Shown here piece by piece: positions 1 to 12,523 of a DNA stretch of 64,000 nt. How positions within the stretch are numbered: the stretch's first letter is position 1; each line of letters opens with the position of its first letter. A program made the position numbers and the translations under genes. The stretch covers positions 2,156,001 to 2,220,000 of the forward strand of contig NC_087178.1 of assembly GCF_035594125.1 (NCBI RefSeq), given 5' to 3'. Source of the DNA: Scylla paramamosain. Taxonomy: Eukaryota; Arthropoda; Malacostraca; Decapoda; Portunidae. The notes under the pieces were generated by a model. That model did not search any database. It saw only the letters and a program-made list of their open reading frames with translations, and was not told where the DNA came from.

Positions 1-771
1 GGTGAGTGCCGGTACATGAGGTGGGTTGGGGTGGGTGTCGTGTGAGGAGCGAGGGTGATGGGGGACGGTCTGAGAATAGGATGAGGGTGAGTACATGAGA
101 GAAGGTCTAGGGGAGTGCAGAAGAGAGGTGAAGGGACGTTCTGGAGAGGACCTGGAATGGGATGGTGTCTGGTGATGGAAGGAAGCTTGTAGAGATGGGG
201 AGGAGGGAAGGAGGGAAGGATGGGTGTCAGGTACGAGTATCTGTGGACGAAGAAGGTGCGGGATTCGAAGGATGCAATAAAGATCAAAGACAAGAAAAAA
301 AGGATCAATAAACAAATAATAGCAAGGTTAAAGCATTTTATAGGGAAAGGGGAGAAAAAAGGGGCGTTTACGGGTCGTGGGTTTGGGGTATAAAGCATGC
401 ATGAAGGGACAGGGAGGGAGGAGAGACGGGGACGAGGATCTGCAAAAGGGGAGAGGATGACAGGAGGAAAAATTGTAGGAGGGGGTAAAGTTTGCAAAGA
501 CTAGTATAGGAAGATGGGGAAGATGCGGAGGGAGAGAAGGGAGGGAGGGAGGAGGAAGGTGGAGGGATCTCTTGGATGGCTGGATATGGTTGGGCAAGAG
601 GAGGAAATAAAGGAGGAGAGAGAAAGAAGAGGAAAGGAAGGAAGGAAAGAAGGAAGGAAAAGTGACGAATGATACAAAAGGAGAAGCGAGTAGGTACTGT
701 TTGTTAGGAATAGTAATAGTAGGAGGAGGAGGAAGAGGAGGAAGAGGAAGAGAAAGAGCAAGAGAGGGAGC
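1..771. other. G/A-rich non-coding sequence
   Basis: The plus strand is strongly purine-biased and built from degenerate GGGA, GGTG, GAAG and GGAAG words. No exon-like open frame with a recognisable domain was seen. The open frames on the opposite strand are proline/serine/leucine low-complexity translations of the biased sequence. Confidence 0.7.
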
Positions 772-860
772 AAGAGGAGGAGGAGGAGGAGGAGGAGGAG
801 GAGGAGGAGGAGGAGGAGGAGGAGGAGGGAGGAGGAGGAGGAGGAGGAGGAGGAGGAGGA
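772..860. repeat. (AGG)n microsatellite
   Basis: Nearly pure trinucleotide array, with one break (GGGAGG) about two thirds along. It grades upstream into degenerate GGA/AGA sequence. Confidence 0.97.
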
Positions 861-1019
861 GTGTGATAGGTGGAGTTTTACAGGTAACTTTAGCGGCAGG
901 GATTGGTGGCGGCCGGAAGTCGATTTATCGCGGTCACGTCTGCCTCACTGTTTTAAGTTATACGAATTAATGGTCTTATTTTGCCCTTTGTTATGTTGCG
1001 CGTTCGTGTCTCTTAATCG

Positions 1020-1021
<2 letters not shown>

Positions 1022-1095
<74 letters not shown>
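1022..1095. repeat. (GT)n microsatellite
   Basis: Pure GT array after a short CG/TG-mixed lead-in (cgtgtgcgtg). Confidence 0.97.
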
Positions 1096-1100
<5 letters not shown>

Positions 1101-1374
1101 ACTACTACAAATACACGTACATCACAATAATGAACAGAATTAACGATAGTATGACAAAGAAAACAATTATCGTGACTGACATAACACCACTCAACCCTTT
1201 CATTTTTTCCAGCCCCTTCCTTCACCTCCCTCCTCCTCCTTCCCCTTGCTTCCCTCCCTCTCAGCTTCTCCCTTCCTCGGAATGGCAAAACTCCTTCCTT
1301 GTTTTTACCAACCAAGATTTCCCAGAGAAGAAAAAAAAAAAAAACTACTACCAATATTTCGTGACACATTCAGT

Positions 1375-1376
<2 letters not shown>

Positions 1377-1420
<44 letters not shown>
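1377..1420. repeat. (CT)n microsatellite
   Basis: Pure array of about 22 dinucleotides following an A13 run and an AT-rich 35 bp. Confidence 0.97.
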
Positions 1421-1423
<3 letters not shown>

Positions 1424-1533
1424 CCTATGGCCTCTGCCTCCCTTTCTCCCTCTCCCATTACCAAAGTGTGCTCGATTTGTTTGTATTTTGTTTCAAGGGT
1501 CTCAAAGTAGACAGCTATGTAATGCTGCTGCTG

Positions 1534-1535
<2 letters not shown>

Positions 1536-1591
<56 letters not shown>
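1536..1591. repeat. (AC)n microsatellite
   Basis: Pure array preceded by four CTG triplets. Short (TCC)n follows at 1613-1633. Confidence 0.97.
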
Positions 1592-1593
<2 letters not shown>

Positions 1594-3037
1594 CTTATTC
1601 CTTCTATTTCCTCCTCCTCCTCCTCCTCCTCCTATTCCTGTCTTCCCTCTCCCCCTTTCTTCGGACCAAGAGCTAAACATATTTCCACATTATCGTCGCA
1701 TTTTCTTTTCTTCCTATTTTCTTCCTTTATCGTCACACTTCTATACTTCTCCAATCTCCGGGAGACACCGTCCGCTCTTAAATCCGGAGGCCATTGTGGA
1801 GACGACGAGGAGGACCAGCAGTCATGAGGAGGAGGAGGAGGAGGAGGAGGTAGAAAAAGGACGAAAACTACCAAGAAGAGGAAGAGGATAGGAACTACCA
1901 AGAAGAGAAAGAGGAGTAAGAACTGGTAGGGGAACAGGAAGAGGAGGAGGAGGAGGAGACTTTATCTGGACTGGGAGGGAGTGGAGGGATTGAGGAAGAC
2001 TAAGGAGAAATAAGGAAGGAGATGGAGGGTTGGATGGATGGAAGGAGGAAAGGAGTGAGAGAGAAAGAGAAAGGCAGGTGAGGAGGAACAAAAGAAATTA
2101 CGTGGAGGAAGAAGGGACGCAGGAATGGAAGAAAGGAAGGAAAGGAAAGGAAGGTATAAAATAAACTGCAAGATATGAGAAAACGTGAGAAAACGTACCA
2201 TTTGAGAGGAAAAAGGGAAAATAAGATTTTAAACAAAGGGATAAAAGGTATTTGTTATGTCATGGTTAGAAAAATAAAACTAATTCATAATATGTTAATT
2301 TGATATTGTTACTTTAAATATTTCACTTGTTTAGTTATTTTTTTCTTTTTCTTTTCCTTGTTTTTTTCTTATTTGTCATTTTTTTTTCCCCACTGATTAA
2401 CTGGCCTTGATCCATCGCATGCATCAAAGTACGTTATCTTCTTAAGGATCTGCCCATCCATCCAACATTCATCCACTTTTTCCATCCCTGACATAAAAAT
2501 GAAGATGAAAGGAAGAGAAATCAGAGAAATTCACACTAAAAAAAAAAAAAAAAAAAATGACACCTAAAGAAGGAATGCATATGTAACAAATTAAAAGGAA
2601 ACGAAAAGAAAAAAGACTAACCTAATAGATTAAAAGAAAAGGAAAGAAAATAAAAAAAAGAATCACAAAATAAAAATACATTCAAATATACTTAATACAA
2701 CACACGAAGAAAACTTTTTAAGAATATATAGCAAGTATGGATTGGTGAACTTATATATAAATGTAGATACGAGTAAATAACAAGCGCAAAGAAAACGGAG
2801 AGAAAAAAAAATGTAGCGAGGGTTGGTATACACAAAATAAAAAAAAAAAAAAAAAACGGGATTAAGATAAAATATGGGAGACGATAATAAATCAAGAGTG
2901 TATACCTTGGGCGTGATCTATATATAAACACACCCCACCTGTACGTCTGTCAGGCTGATAACATACCTGGAGTATATTTTGGCAGGTGATATTCTACCCT
3001 TTCCACCTTTCTTACCTGTCGTCCTTCTTTTTTCCCC

Positions 3038-3041
<4 letters not shown>
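1592..3041. other. Non-coding: purine-rich, then AT-rich
   Basis: About 1800-2150 is degenerate AGG/AAG/GGAA sequence. About 2220-2930 is AT-rich with several A runs (for example 2539-2557) and no recognisable gene. Confidence 0.6.

Positions 3042-3118
<77 letters not shown>
3042..3118. repeat. (CT)n microsatellite
   Basis: Pure 77-bp array, followed by about 800 bp of pyrimidine-rich sequence. Confidence 0.97.
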
Positions 3119-3121
<3 letters not shown>

Positions 3122-3930
3122 CATTCTTCTTCTTCACCTTTCGTCGTCCTCTTTCTAACAGTCAATTTCTTTCTTCTCTTCTCCTTTTCTTCGTTTCTTT
3201 TGCACATGTATTTCAGTTCTTTTGTCTGTTTTTTCATGCCTATTCCGTCACTGCTTGTTTCTCCCCACCTTTGCTCTATTTCACTCCCCCACCTGACTTA
3301 TGTATTTCTTTCCTATCTGCTCCTCTTCCTCTCTTCGCTTTTTTTTTTCTTTTCTCCATTCTGATCTTCACTACACGATTCTTTGCAATTTTTTTTTATT
3401 TACATATTTTTCTATAACAGTTTTCGTTACTTTGCTAGTTTATAATGTGATTTTTCCTCCATCGTTCCTTTCATTTATTCTTTTCCTCCACTTATCACTT
3501 TATTCCGAGATGTTTCAGTTCGTCTACCTCTATTATAATTTTTCATCCATCTATTCCTCAATTCCATATTCGTTTATTTTCTCCATTAATTCGTCCATTC
3601 CTTCTATACATCTCTCCCTCTATTTCTCTTTTCTTCAGTCCTTTATCCACCAATCTTTACTATGTCCTCTTACCCTTCCTTTATTTCTTACATTCATTTA
3701 TCATTTCCTTATTTAACTCCCTTCTTGTATTCTTCTATCCCTTATTTAACTTTCATATTCAATTATCTTTATTTTGTACACCTTTACCCTTTATTTATTT
3801 CATTATCTTCAACTCGTAATCCTCTATTCCTTATTTATTTAATTCTCTTCATCCAGCACTCCTACATCCTTTATGCATTTCTCTTCACCTGTACTGCTGT
3901 CGCCTCCCTCACCTGTCCTCCATCACCTGC
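3119..3930. other. Pyrimidine-rich degenerate sequence
   Basis: Long C/T-biased stretch of CTTT, ATTT and TTCC words with recurring phrases such as 'cttatttaactc' and 'ttatttatttaattctcttc'. This looks like a decayed low-complexity tract. Two overlapping open frames here are Phe/Ser/Leu-rich translations of that bias. Confidence 0.6.
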
Positions 3931-4145
3931 AGGTATGAGTAACGTTCCGGGAAATGCACAGGGAGAGATAGGAGGCACGTCACATGAAACTCTCCCCGAC
4001 CTGCGCCTCTCTTTCATCTGACGCCAGTAAACAAGGAAGTAGGAGTAAATATGTAAACACTGGCAAACAAACAGAAGGGATGAATGGACGTGCAAATATG
4101 TAATGCAGTTAAAATATATTCGTGGATGTGAGGGTTCAGCAAAAA

Positions 4146-4159
4146 TAGTAGTAGTAGTA

Positions 4160-4224
<65 letters not shown>
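4146..4224. repeat. (TAG)n to (AAT)n microsatellite
   Basis: Five TAG/TAA units turn into a pure AAT array of about 22 triplets. The point-mutated edge suggests growth in the AAT part. Confidence 0.95.
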
Positions 4225-4225
<1 letters not shown>

Positions 4226-4630
4226 TACCTAACGCTTATAGAAAAAAATGTGAATAAAAAATAAAGTTATACAAAGGAAAACTAGAGAAAAAAAAAACCG
4301 TACCAGCAGATTTGTTGTCCCTCACGCGGCTGCTTCAGACAAACTACACCAGCTAGAATAAATAAATAAATAAATAGCTAACTAACTTAATAAATAAAAA
4401 AAAAACGTGGGATGGAAATGATGAAGAATATTCCTCGCAAAAAGATAATGATCGCTAGGAAAAAAAAAAGATAAAAAAAGATAAAAAAATAATAAAAGAA
4501 AGTTCAAAGTAAAAGTCAATGAAATCCGACAACTAAATAAAGATAAGATCACGTAAAAAAAAAAAATAGTTGGGGGGGGAAGGGAATGCCGGCCAAGGCG
4601 CGCTCAGGTGAAGCAGACTGAAGAAAAACG

Positions 4631-4683
4631 GAGGGAGGGAGGGAGGGAGGGAAGGAGGGAGGGAGGGAGAGAGGAAGGAAGGA
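4631..4683. repeat. (GGGA)n microsatellite
   Basis: Tetranucleotide array with GGAA variants toward its right end. Confidence 0.93.
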
Positions 4684-4951
4684 AACGTGCCAAACGAGGA
4701 GGAGGCGCGGCGTCAAAACGGCCCCAAGATTACAGATACGGCCCGAAACTCGTTAAACATTAAGCCAAAACGAGCGCCAGTTAACGAGCTCATTAAAACA
4801 ACTTGGGGCCGTAACAGTAAACAAGATTCCTTACGAGGGACGTGGCACACTCAGCGGCCGCCAGGTGAGAAAGTGACCAATTACGTGGTACAGGTGAGGG
4901 TGGCGGCTCCAGGATTGGTTGGGAGGAAAGCTTTACCTGTGTGAGGGGCAC

Positions 4952-4966
4952 GGGGGGGGGGGGGGG
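4952..4966. repeat. Poly(G) run
   Basis: Uninterrupted run of about 15 G, unusual in this otherwise mixed 300-bp stretch. Confidence 0.9.
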
Positions 4967-5600
4967 CGGAGGGCAGATGTTCAGGACAGGAAAGAACGCA
5001 TGCTTGTGAAATGAATGAATGACTACGTGTTTTCCCTCATTACCTGCTGGGATATTGCTCACCTGTACACTGTGATGGGGCAGGTGAGTGACTGCCACAT
5101 GTCATTTAATTACGTTGATTAATAAGAGCTTGCAAGATAAGGAAGGGATTACAACTGTTTTTCATGTATTTTTTTCTGAATTTCCCTATTGTTTCTGTTT
5201 TCTCTTTAGTCTCTAGAAATGTACTTTTTTTTTTTTTTTTTTTTTTTTACAGGGAAAGATATATGTACGAGTATGGTAATGATACAATATATTCCTAGTT
5301 TCTTTTGTACTTAACGTTCACTTGTGCTCACCTTCACAAATCTCTGCCAGTCTCCTTACAAGACCTACGAAGTGACACACCGGTACAGAGGCAGCAGACG
5401 ATACCACGCAAGAAGCAGAACGCCAAACATTGTGAAGTGCGGCAGGTTAAATGACTAGCGAATTTGTCTGTACTGCTGTGTTCCTGAATGGCGGTGCTTG
5501 GCCAGGTGAGAAAACGCGCAGAAGGAACTTATTTGGACTTAAAATGATCAATATACAGAGGAAGTTATGAGCGATGAAAATAGATGATATAAGAGAGGAA

Positions 5601-5860
5601 ATCACCGTACTCTTACGCAAACATTAATCACCGTACTCTTACGCAAACACTAATCACCGTACTCTTACGCAAACACTAATCACCGTACTCTTATGCAAAC
5701 ACTGATCACCGTACTCTTATGCAAACACTGATCACCGTACTCTTACGCAAACACTGATCACCGTACTCTTACGCAAACACTGATCACCGTACTCTTACGC
5801 AAGCACTAATCACCGTACTCTTATGCAAACACTGATTACTGTACTCTTACGCAAGCACTA
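5601..5860. repeat. 26-bp minisatellite, 10 units
   Basis: Ten head-to-tail units of exactly 26 bp with no spacers. Each contains 'atcaccgtactcttacgc' followed by 'aaacacta' or a close variant. Units 4, 5 and 9 carry TTATGCAA where the others carry TTACGCAA. Units 4-7 and 9 end ACTG instead of ACTA, units 8 and 10 have 'aagcacta', and unit 10 also has 'attactg' for 'atcaccg'. Most changes are C-to-T transitions at CpG. The core read on the minus strand is TTGCGTAA, which matches the C/EBP-type bZIP consensus. Confidence 0.97.
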
Positions 5861-6233
5861 ATCTCACATGAAAGAGCTCATATCGTCGAAACGCAGATTA
5901 CTTCACACTAACAACTAATTAACTACAAAGAAAACCATACAGTTAAGAAAATCCTACAATAAACATAATCATAAAACATAAGAGAGAAACTAAGCGGATC
6001 TAAGGAAACTCGGCAAAGTGGCAGCCAGAGAGACACGGAAGGAGAGAAGCAAAGAGTAAGAAGAAGCAAGTTTCCGGCGTGTTGTGGTGTGAGGCGGACG
6101 TGCGTGGCGGCCAGGTGGTCTGCGAGCGCGCCATTACCTCCGTGGGACAGGTGTGGAGACTCATTACGGGAGGGCCAGGTGAGGGACCCCGCCTAATATC
6201 TCTAAAGGGAGAGAGAAAGCGAGAAATGGGGGA

Positions 6234-6274
6234 AGGGAGGGAGGGAGGGAGGGAGGGAGGGAGGGAGGGAGGGA
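6234..6274. repeat. (GGGA)n microsatellite
   Basis: About ten tetranucleotide units, 60 bp upstream of a (GT)n array. Confidence 0.95.
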
Positions 6275-6330
6275 CAGGGAGAGAAGAGAGACTTTGTAAC
6301 GCACGATTTGAGATGCTACGTTGTGCACTG

Positions 6331-6333
<3 letters not shown>

Positions 6334-6396
<63 letters not shown>
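6334..6396. repeat. (GT)n microsatellite
   Basis: Pure array, followed by a short imperfect CACACGCACACATACAGACACAC stretch of opposite sense at 6408-6431, so a hairpin is possible. Confidence 0.97.
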
Positions 6397-6400
<4 letters not shown>

Positions 6401-6837
6401 CGCTCTGCACACGCACACATACAGACACACACAAAATGTTCTTATTATCCTTTCAAATGACATTATGCAAGTCAGATTTACACTGAAGTCGGATTATATT
6501 GTTTAATGGGCGTGATTACAGCGAGGCGCATCAGACACACGACCTTGGCAAACCTTTATATAATATCCTAGAGCTTCCCTGCTTTTGTCCCGCCCTCCGT
6601 GTCTGTCTCTGGGGTTTTGTTATTATTTATTCATTCATTTATTTTTTTCTCTAGAGCCTATGTGCGTGTGTGTGTGAGTATGTGTGTGTGTCTTTTTTTC
6701 CTTTTTTTTTATGGCTTAGATTACTTTTTTCTTCCTTTTTTTCTTGTTTGGTTTATTTTTTCTGTCTTTGTTGTTTGATTTATATGTACGTGAATCTTTT
6801 GTTTTTCCTTTTATGGATTAATTTTTATCCCTGCTCG

Positions 6838-6841
<4 letters not shown>

Positions 6842-6914
<73 letters not shown>
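6842..6914. repeat. (CT)n microsatellite
   Basis: Pure 73-bp array within about 700 bp of pyrimidine-rich sequence. Confidence 0.97.
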
Positions 6915-6917
<3 letters not shown>

Positions 6918-7274
6918 GTTGAACATCCATTTGCTTTCCCAGTTTTTCCTCCCCGATTCCTCCTCTTCGCCCTCCATCCCGTTGATGAAGAAATGCAGTC
7001 TTAAAATTTCCGTGGCATTGTCTTCAGCCTCTCACACTGAGGAGGAAGTGCTCTCCCTCCCTCTCCCTCTCTCTCTCCCGACCACGCTTCGTACTTCATC
7101 TCTCCCTCCCTCTCCCCTTCCCTCCATTTTCTCCTTTCTTATTTCACATTGCTTTCTTTGTGTTGTTTTTTTCCTCTTCTGTTTCATATCTCGCCAGTTA
7201 TTCCTTTCATCAATCTTCTTTAGTCTCATTTACACCATGACACCTATCCATTCTGTTTTATTATAGTTTCCACT

Positions 7275-7275
<1 letters not shown>

Positions 7276-7346
<71 letters not shown>
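7276..7346. repeat. (CT)n microsatellite
   Basis: Pure 71-bp array. Confidence 0.97.
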
Positions 7347-7349
<3 letters not shown>

Positions 7350-7775
7350 CACTTCTGTTTTTTTCTTCCCTGTTCTCCTTCACAATTTTTAAAGTCCACC
7401 TAGTTCCTTAATTGCTTTCAGGTAATTTACTTCCCTAACAGGTTATCTTGTACTGTCTACTCACCTGTCTCTAGGATCCTCTTCTTCATTCATTTGTCTA
7501 CATACTTTTACTGTCTCCTAATTAAGTACATGTCTCGCGTTTTTTTTTTTTTTTTTTTGCTCATTACATTAGCATTTTTTTTTAGTCTTTTTTGATCTTA
7601 TATTTATTCGTTCATTTCGTTACTAGTATTGTAATTGTCTTTATTTAAGTGAGTTATGGTGTGGAATGTCTTATATGTAATTGTCTCTTTGTCATGTTCT
7701 TTCTGCTTTACATATCACACTCTTGTTTTCCTCCTTCTAATTTTCCACTCATCTTCACCATTCCTCTTTCCACTT

Positions 7776-7876
<101 letters not shown>

Positions 7877-8071
7877 TTCCCTCGTTACCTCCTCTTTCCC
7901 TCCTCCATCAAGACGGCACAACCTCCTCACACACTCTAGTAAACAGCCTTTCTCTCCTCCTCCTCCTCCTCCTCCTTTTCCTACTCTCCTTCTTCCTCCT
8001 CTCTTCATGTCCCCCCCCTCCTCGTCACACCCTCCCGGAACACTGGCAAGAGATTCACCAACACTTCCCTT

Positions 8072-8112
8072 TCCTCCTCCTCCTCCTCCTCCTCCTCCTC
8101 CTCCTCCTCCTC
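8072..8112. repeat. (CCT)n microsatellite
   Basis: About 13 pure triplets ending a 330-bp C/T-only-biased stretch. Confidence 0.95.
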
Positions 8113-8459
8113 TCAACATTTTTCTTACCCTTAAACAATGAGTCCTACTTTTCAAATTTAGACCTTACCTGTGCTTTCCCCCCTCCTCTGCTCCCCCCGC
8201 CTCCCCTCCCTCACCTTTCCTTTTCTTGGGGCAGTTGTGTAATACTCCAAAAGGGTCATTAGGTGTTGCATGAAACCATTAGGTGTAAAAAATAGGCGCA
8301 TTGAGACGTAAAAAAAGGGAGAAATGAATGCTTAGCGTTTCCAAGGACAAGGACGGCCATGAGAGGGAGGGTAGCAATAGTTAAGGCAAGAATGAAGGAC
8401 GAGAACGAGGAGACGAGATCGAAAAGACGAGGATTCTATGTACGTACAAGGACTGGATG

Positions 8460-8461
<2 letters not shown>

Positions 8462-8525
<64 letters not shown>
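8462..8525. repeat. (CT)n microsatellite
   Basis: Pure 64-bp array. The strand bias flips to purine-rich about 170 bp further on. Confidence 0.97.
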
Positions 8526-8530
<5 letters not shown>

Positions 8531-8770
8531 ATGGTACTATCACTCCCTCATGATGACGATGATACACACTTCCCCCTCTCCCCCCTTGCTGAAATTTTAC
8601 CTTCTCTCCACTTCTCTCTCCTCTCTCCTCCTGCTCCTCCTCTCCCGGATACGTTTAGGAGCGTGCGTCCGGTTGCACGGATAAGAGAAGAAGGAGAGTG
8701 GGAGGGAAGGGAAGGAGGGTAAGAATATTAGGGCGAAAGAAGGGAGAGGAGAAGCGAAGACCAGAGAGAA

Positions 8771-8794
8771 AGGAGGAGGAGGAGGAGGAGGAGG
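8771..8794. repeat. (AGG)n microsatellite
   Basis: Eight triplets in purine-rich sequence. Confidence 0.93.
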
Positions 8795-9124
8795 GAGGAA
8801 AATGGGTCCACAAAACGGGAATTTTCTCTCTAGTCTCGCAAAATGCCACAAATATTACCCCTCAGTGAGAGCGAGGGGAAATATCTGAGGGGAAAATATT
8901 TAAAGGGCGGAAAAAAAAGTACATGGAGAACACACAACTTGAATAGATTAGAAAAATGTGGCAATATTGCTTCCGAGTCTCTCCCATTCCTTCCCGTTCT
9001 TCCCTCTCCCCTCCTCTTCCTCTTCCTCTCCCCTTCTCTGTACTTCTTCCTTCTCCTCCTCCTCCCTTTTCATCCTCTTCATCTTCCTTGCCAACATTCA
9101 CTGTCTTTTCTTTTTCTTTTTGGC

Positions 9125-9127
<3 letters not shown>

Positions 9128-9194
<67 letters not shown>
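9128..9194. repeat. (CT)n microsatellite
   Basis: Pure 67-bp array. Confidence 0.97.
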
Positions 9195-9199
<5 letters not shown>

Positions 9200-9383
9200 A
9201 CGATACTGTTCCACGTTTTTTTAATTTCCAATCGATGAATCGTAATTGAATATTTCATTTGCCTTTACTGTCTCTATCTACCTTTTTAATAATAGATTAT
9301 TTTACATTTTTTTTTACTACATGAAGCCTTTGTGCTCATCACGGTAAATGAAGCAAATGATTGGTACGAACATGCGCATTGAA

Positions 9384-9389
<6 letters not shown>

Positions 9390-9418
<29 letters not shown>
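9390..9418. repeat. (CT)n microsatellite, short
   Basis: About 14 dinucleotides, 57 bp before a second (CT)n array. Confidence 0.95.
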
Positions 9419-9421
<3 letters not shown>

Positions 9422-9468
9422 GTGCAGAAAACTTTATTATTCTAATCTTCCCTCCCGTCCCTCCTCCC

Positions 9469-9474
<6 letters not shown>

Positions 9475-9546
<72 letters not shown>
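9475..9546. repeat. (CT)n microsatellite
   Basis: Pure 72-bp array. The spacer from the preceding array is itself C/T-rich. Confidence 0.97.
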
Positions 9547-9549
<3 letters not shown>

Positions 9550-10898
9550 CAGCAGCACCTAAGTCACGTGCAAGACAAAGGTCAGTGCGCGGCCCTCAGC
9601 GAGCGTTGCATTGCGCTGTGTCGTGTGTTGTGTGGAGCGTTCCTTCCTTGAGGCGTGTCGTGTTTTATCAACTTTGTATTTTTTTCCCTTATGACTTTCT
9701 TTTTACGAGTTGGCTCACGTTTATGACGAAATACTTAGTTTTCTTATGTCCTCCCGCTATGCTCGTGGCCTCAGACAGCTTAGCCAGAGTCGTGTTTTTC
9801 CCATAAGTCAATTGCACAAACCTAGGAAACCATAATCCAAAACAAACACGGATTAAGACAACCACAAAGGATCAGACTACCTGACCACCTGACCACAGCC
9901 TTTCTCCTTCCACTTCCTTCCGCTTGCTTCCACTGCGTCCCTCCCCTCCACGATTTACACCTCGCCTCCAAACGCCCGTCATGCAACTTGCACTCCCTCG
10001 CCGGCCACTCACCTCCCAGCTGCCACATGTAACCACGACTTTCGCGTTCTTTCTTTATTCTTTCCCCAATACCTTCAGCTCATGTCCCCGTGAAGAGATC
10101 AGGCAGCAGGGATGAGGCTGGCGGACGAAACAGACTAATGGTGTGTGTGTCAGGGAACGCACAACGGAAAGCATTAGGAGCAGCAGCTATTGGTAAGGGA
10201 AAGAGGTTGTGGTGGAAAGAGTGATGTGAGGAGGACGGAAATACATCGTCACCCTCATGATCAAGGGGTATTTTTCCGTGAATTCTGCGTTTTTTGCTTA
10301 ATTTCAGCATCAAGTGACGCATTTATCAGTACAGTCACCTTTGTTCTGTTTACGTGTGAGTGGTGTAAAATTCGTCGTATCTTTTCTGCTTTTAATATGA
10401 AATTTGTGAAAAGTGTTCATCTCAGTTAACAAGAAGAAAAGATGACCGTTTGTTCGCGAATGTAGCAACGCGAACTCGGATTCACTACTAACGCACGACA
10501 CTTACTAAATACGAAGAAAAAACATCAAAAACACAGAGGCACGCCATTATTACACGTGAAGTAAGAACCAAAATACGCGGCAGTTAAAAAACCAAACAGA
10601 CAGAATGGAAACAGGAAAAGCGGTTCAGACACAAAGGAAAGAGTGACCGCGGCGGGGCTGAGACTCAAGCCAGGCAGGGAAAACAATCAGGTGAAGACAG
10701 AAACGAATATAAACTTAAGCTCCTCCGCCGCTGTATCCTCGCGGTCTGAGGCTGACAGAGGAGAGATGGAGGTAAACAATAAGCAATAACTCTCCCTCCT
10801 CTCCTCTCCCTCCCTCTCTCCCACTCCCTCACGCTGAGTAAACCCCACCTGTTGACCTCCCAGCTTAGTCCAGGTGACCCTTAAAAGTGACCTGTAGC

Positions 10899-10900
<2 letters not shown>
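9547..10900. other. Unique-looking sequence, no gene recognised
   Basis: About 1.35 kb of balanced composition. Both strands hold several open frames of 60-80 codons, none with a recognisable domain or convincing flanking splice sites. Confidence 0.5.

Positions 10901-10942
<42 letters not shown>
10901..10942. repeat. (CA)n microsatellite
   Basis: Pure 42-bp array, followed by GAGAGAG-rich sequence at 10947-10995. Confidence 0.97.
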
Positions 10943-10947
<5 letters not shown>

Positions 10948-11560
10948 TGAGAGTGAGAGGGAAAGAGGGGTTGGGGGTTAGAGAGAGAGAGAGAGATGTC
11001 TACTTTTCTTTTCACAATTTCACAATTCTCTTTACTTTCCTCATGCTTTCCTCCTCTTCATCTCTTTTTTTTTCCTCTCTCTCTCTCTCTTTCTTTTCTC
11101 CCTCCCTCCCTCCTCTCCCTTCTTTCCCTCCCTCCCTCCCTCTTCCCTCCTCTTACGTCACCCCACCATCCATCACGCGGTTAATGATCTCACAGAAAGA
11201 TATAAAAAGATACGCGTAATCTATCAGGAAAATGAAAACAGATGGAAAAAAAGCAAAGGACAAAAAAGAAAAAAAGGAAAAAGGAAAAGCGAAGAAAAAG
11301 CGTCATGATAAATAGTGGAATGAAAAATAAAAAGAGGTGCTGGATGAAAGTAATAGTGATGATAAATAGTGTACATAGGAATTGTAAATGTTGGTAGGGT
11401 AAAAATGGCGGCGGCGGGATGACGGGCATTGTACTCTGGGAAATGCGGGAGGAAAGGGATTTAAAAGATAGGAAAATACGAAAAGATACGGAATAGATAT
11501 GAACGCATCGTGTATGAGATAATTGAAGTATAAAATCAGTATTATGATGATGGTAATAAT

Positions 11561-11561
11561 G

Positions 11562-11610
<49 letters not shown>
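11561..11610. repeat. (AAT)n microsatellite
   Basis: About 16 triplets between AT-rich flanks. Confidence 0.96.
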
Positions 11611-11611
<1 letters not shown>

Positions 11612-12516
11612 GGAAGAAGAAGAGTCAGGAGAAATAAGGGAGAGAAATACAAGGAAAGAGAAACACTAGAAAGACACAAGATAACAAAAATAATGATATG
11701 AAAAATAACAAGAACAAGAAAAAAATAACAAATTGGCGGAGGGACCAAAAGACAGAGATGACAAAGAAACCCCGAGCCACCAGGCAGACTCAGTATTCAG
11801 TGGAGGCAAAATATGAATCAAGACTCAATAAAACAAAAATTACAATGAACGAAACTGATAACGGCTCGTGACGTAAAATAATAAATTACAAAAAAAAACC
11901 CTTTCAAACACATCGAAAAAGTTAATGTATTATAATACTTAAGGAATTTCAAGGTTAGAATCTCCACACTCTACGGAACTCACGCGCCGCCTTTCACTAA
12001 CTCCCAAGCCCCGTAAGAGGGAAAGCGAGCGGGCGATAAGGAGAAAAAGAAAACGAGAGGATGAAAAAACACACTTAACGCATTATCATTATTTTTAAGT
12101 GACTGCCGAATTTCCTGGGCCGTTTCTTCGCGTCTGCAAAAAATGACGAACTCGTAAAATATATCGTTTGTTTGGACTGACTGAACCTCGACCAATCAGC
12201 GAACAGCGGCGGCGGCTCGTGCGAAATATTGGATCTGTCTTCGTCTCCGGCTTCTTCTAACACACGGCCCGCGAACAACAGCCGCGCGTCGCTTCTTACG
12301 TGTGTTTCTTGCTTCACTTTCTCCTCCAGCGGGTGTGAGCGATTGCCTTCTCCCTCGTGGTGGATGTGGAGGCCCCGCACGCCGTCTGTCTTGACGTGGG
12401 GGGGATGAATGTGTGTCAGCCGCAGCCCAGGTCAGTGTCAGGGAGAGCGAAGGCGGCAGTCAAGCACCAGCGCGCCGAAAAATAAGCGTAAGATAATTAT
12501 TAAGTTTTATTAGTCT

Positions 12517-12520
<4 letters not shown>
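11611..12520. other. Unique-looking sequence
   Basis: A-rich to about 11960, then CpG-richer (about 11980-12480). An open frame of about 100 codons on the minus strand (12075-12380) has no domain I recognise. Confidence 0.5.

Positions 12521-12523
<3 letters not shown>

Larger units (their letters stand above)
4860..6185. promoter_or_regulatory. Cluster of CAGGTG/CACCTG and ACCTG motifs
   Basis: The six-base E-box CAGGTG or its complement occurs near 4863, 4891, 5058, 5081, 5503, 6112, 6150 and 6178, with extra ACCTG cores near 4934 and 5042. CAGGTG is the known target of Snail/Scratch and some bHLH and ZEB proteins, so an enhancer is possible. CAGGTGAG is also a perfect 5' splice-site string, so decayed splice-like sequence or plain base bias is an alternative. 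No adjacent coding exon was recognised. Confidence 0.2.

Noticed and set aside
5601..5860. CRISPR-like array
   Set aside because: The 26-bp units are contiguous with no spacers and the DNA is eukaryotic. It is a minisatellite.
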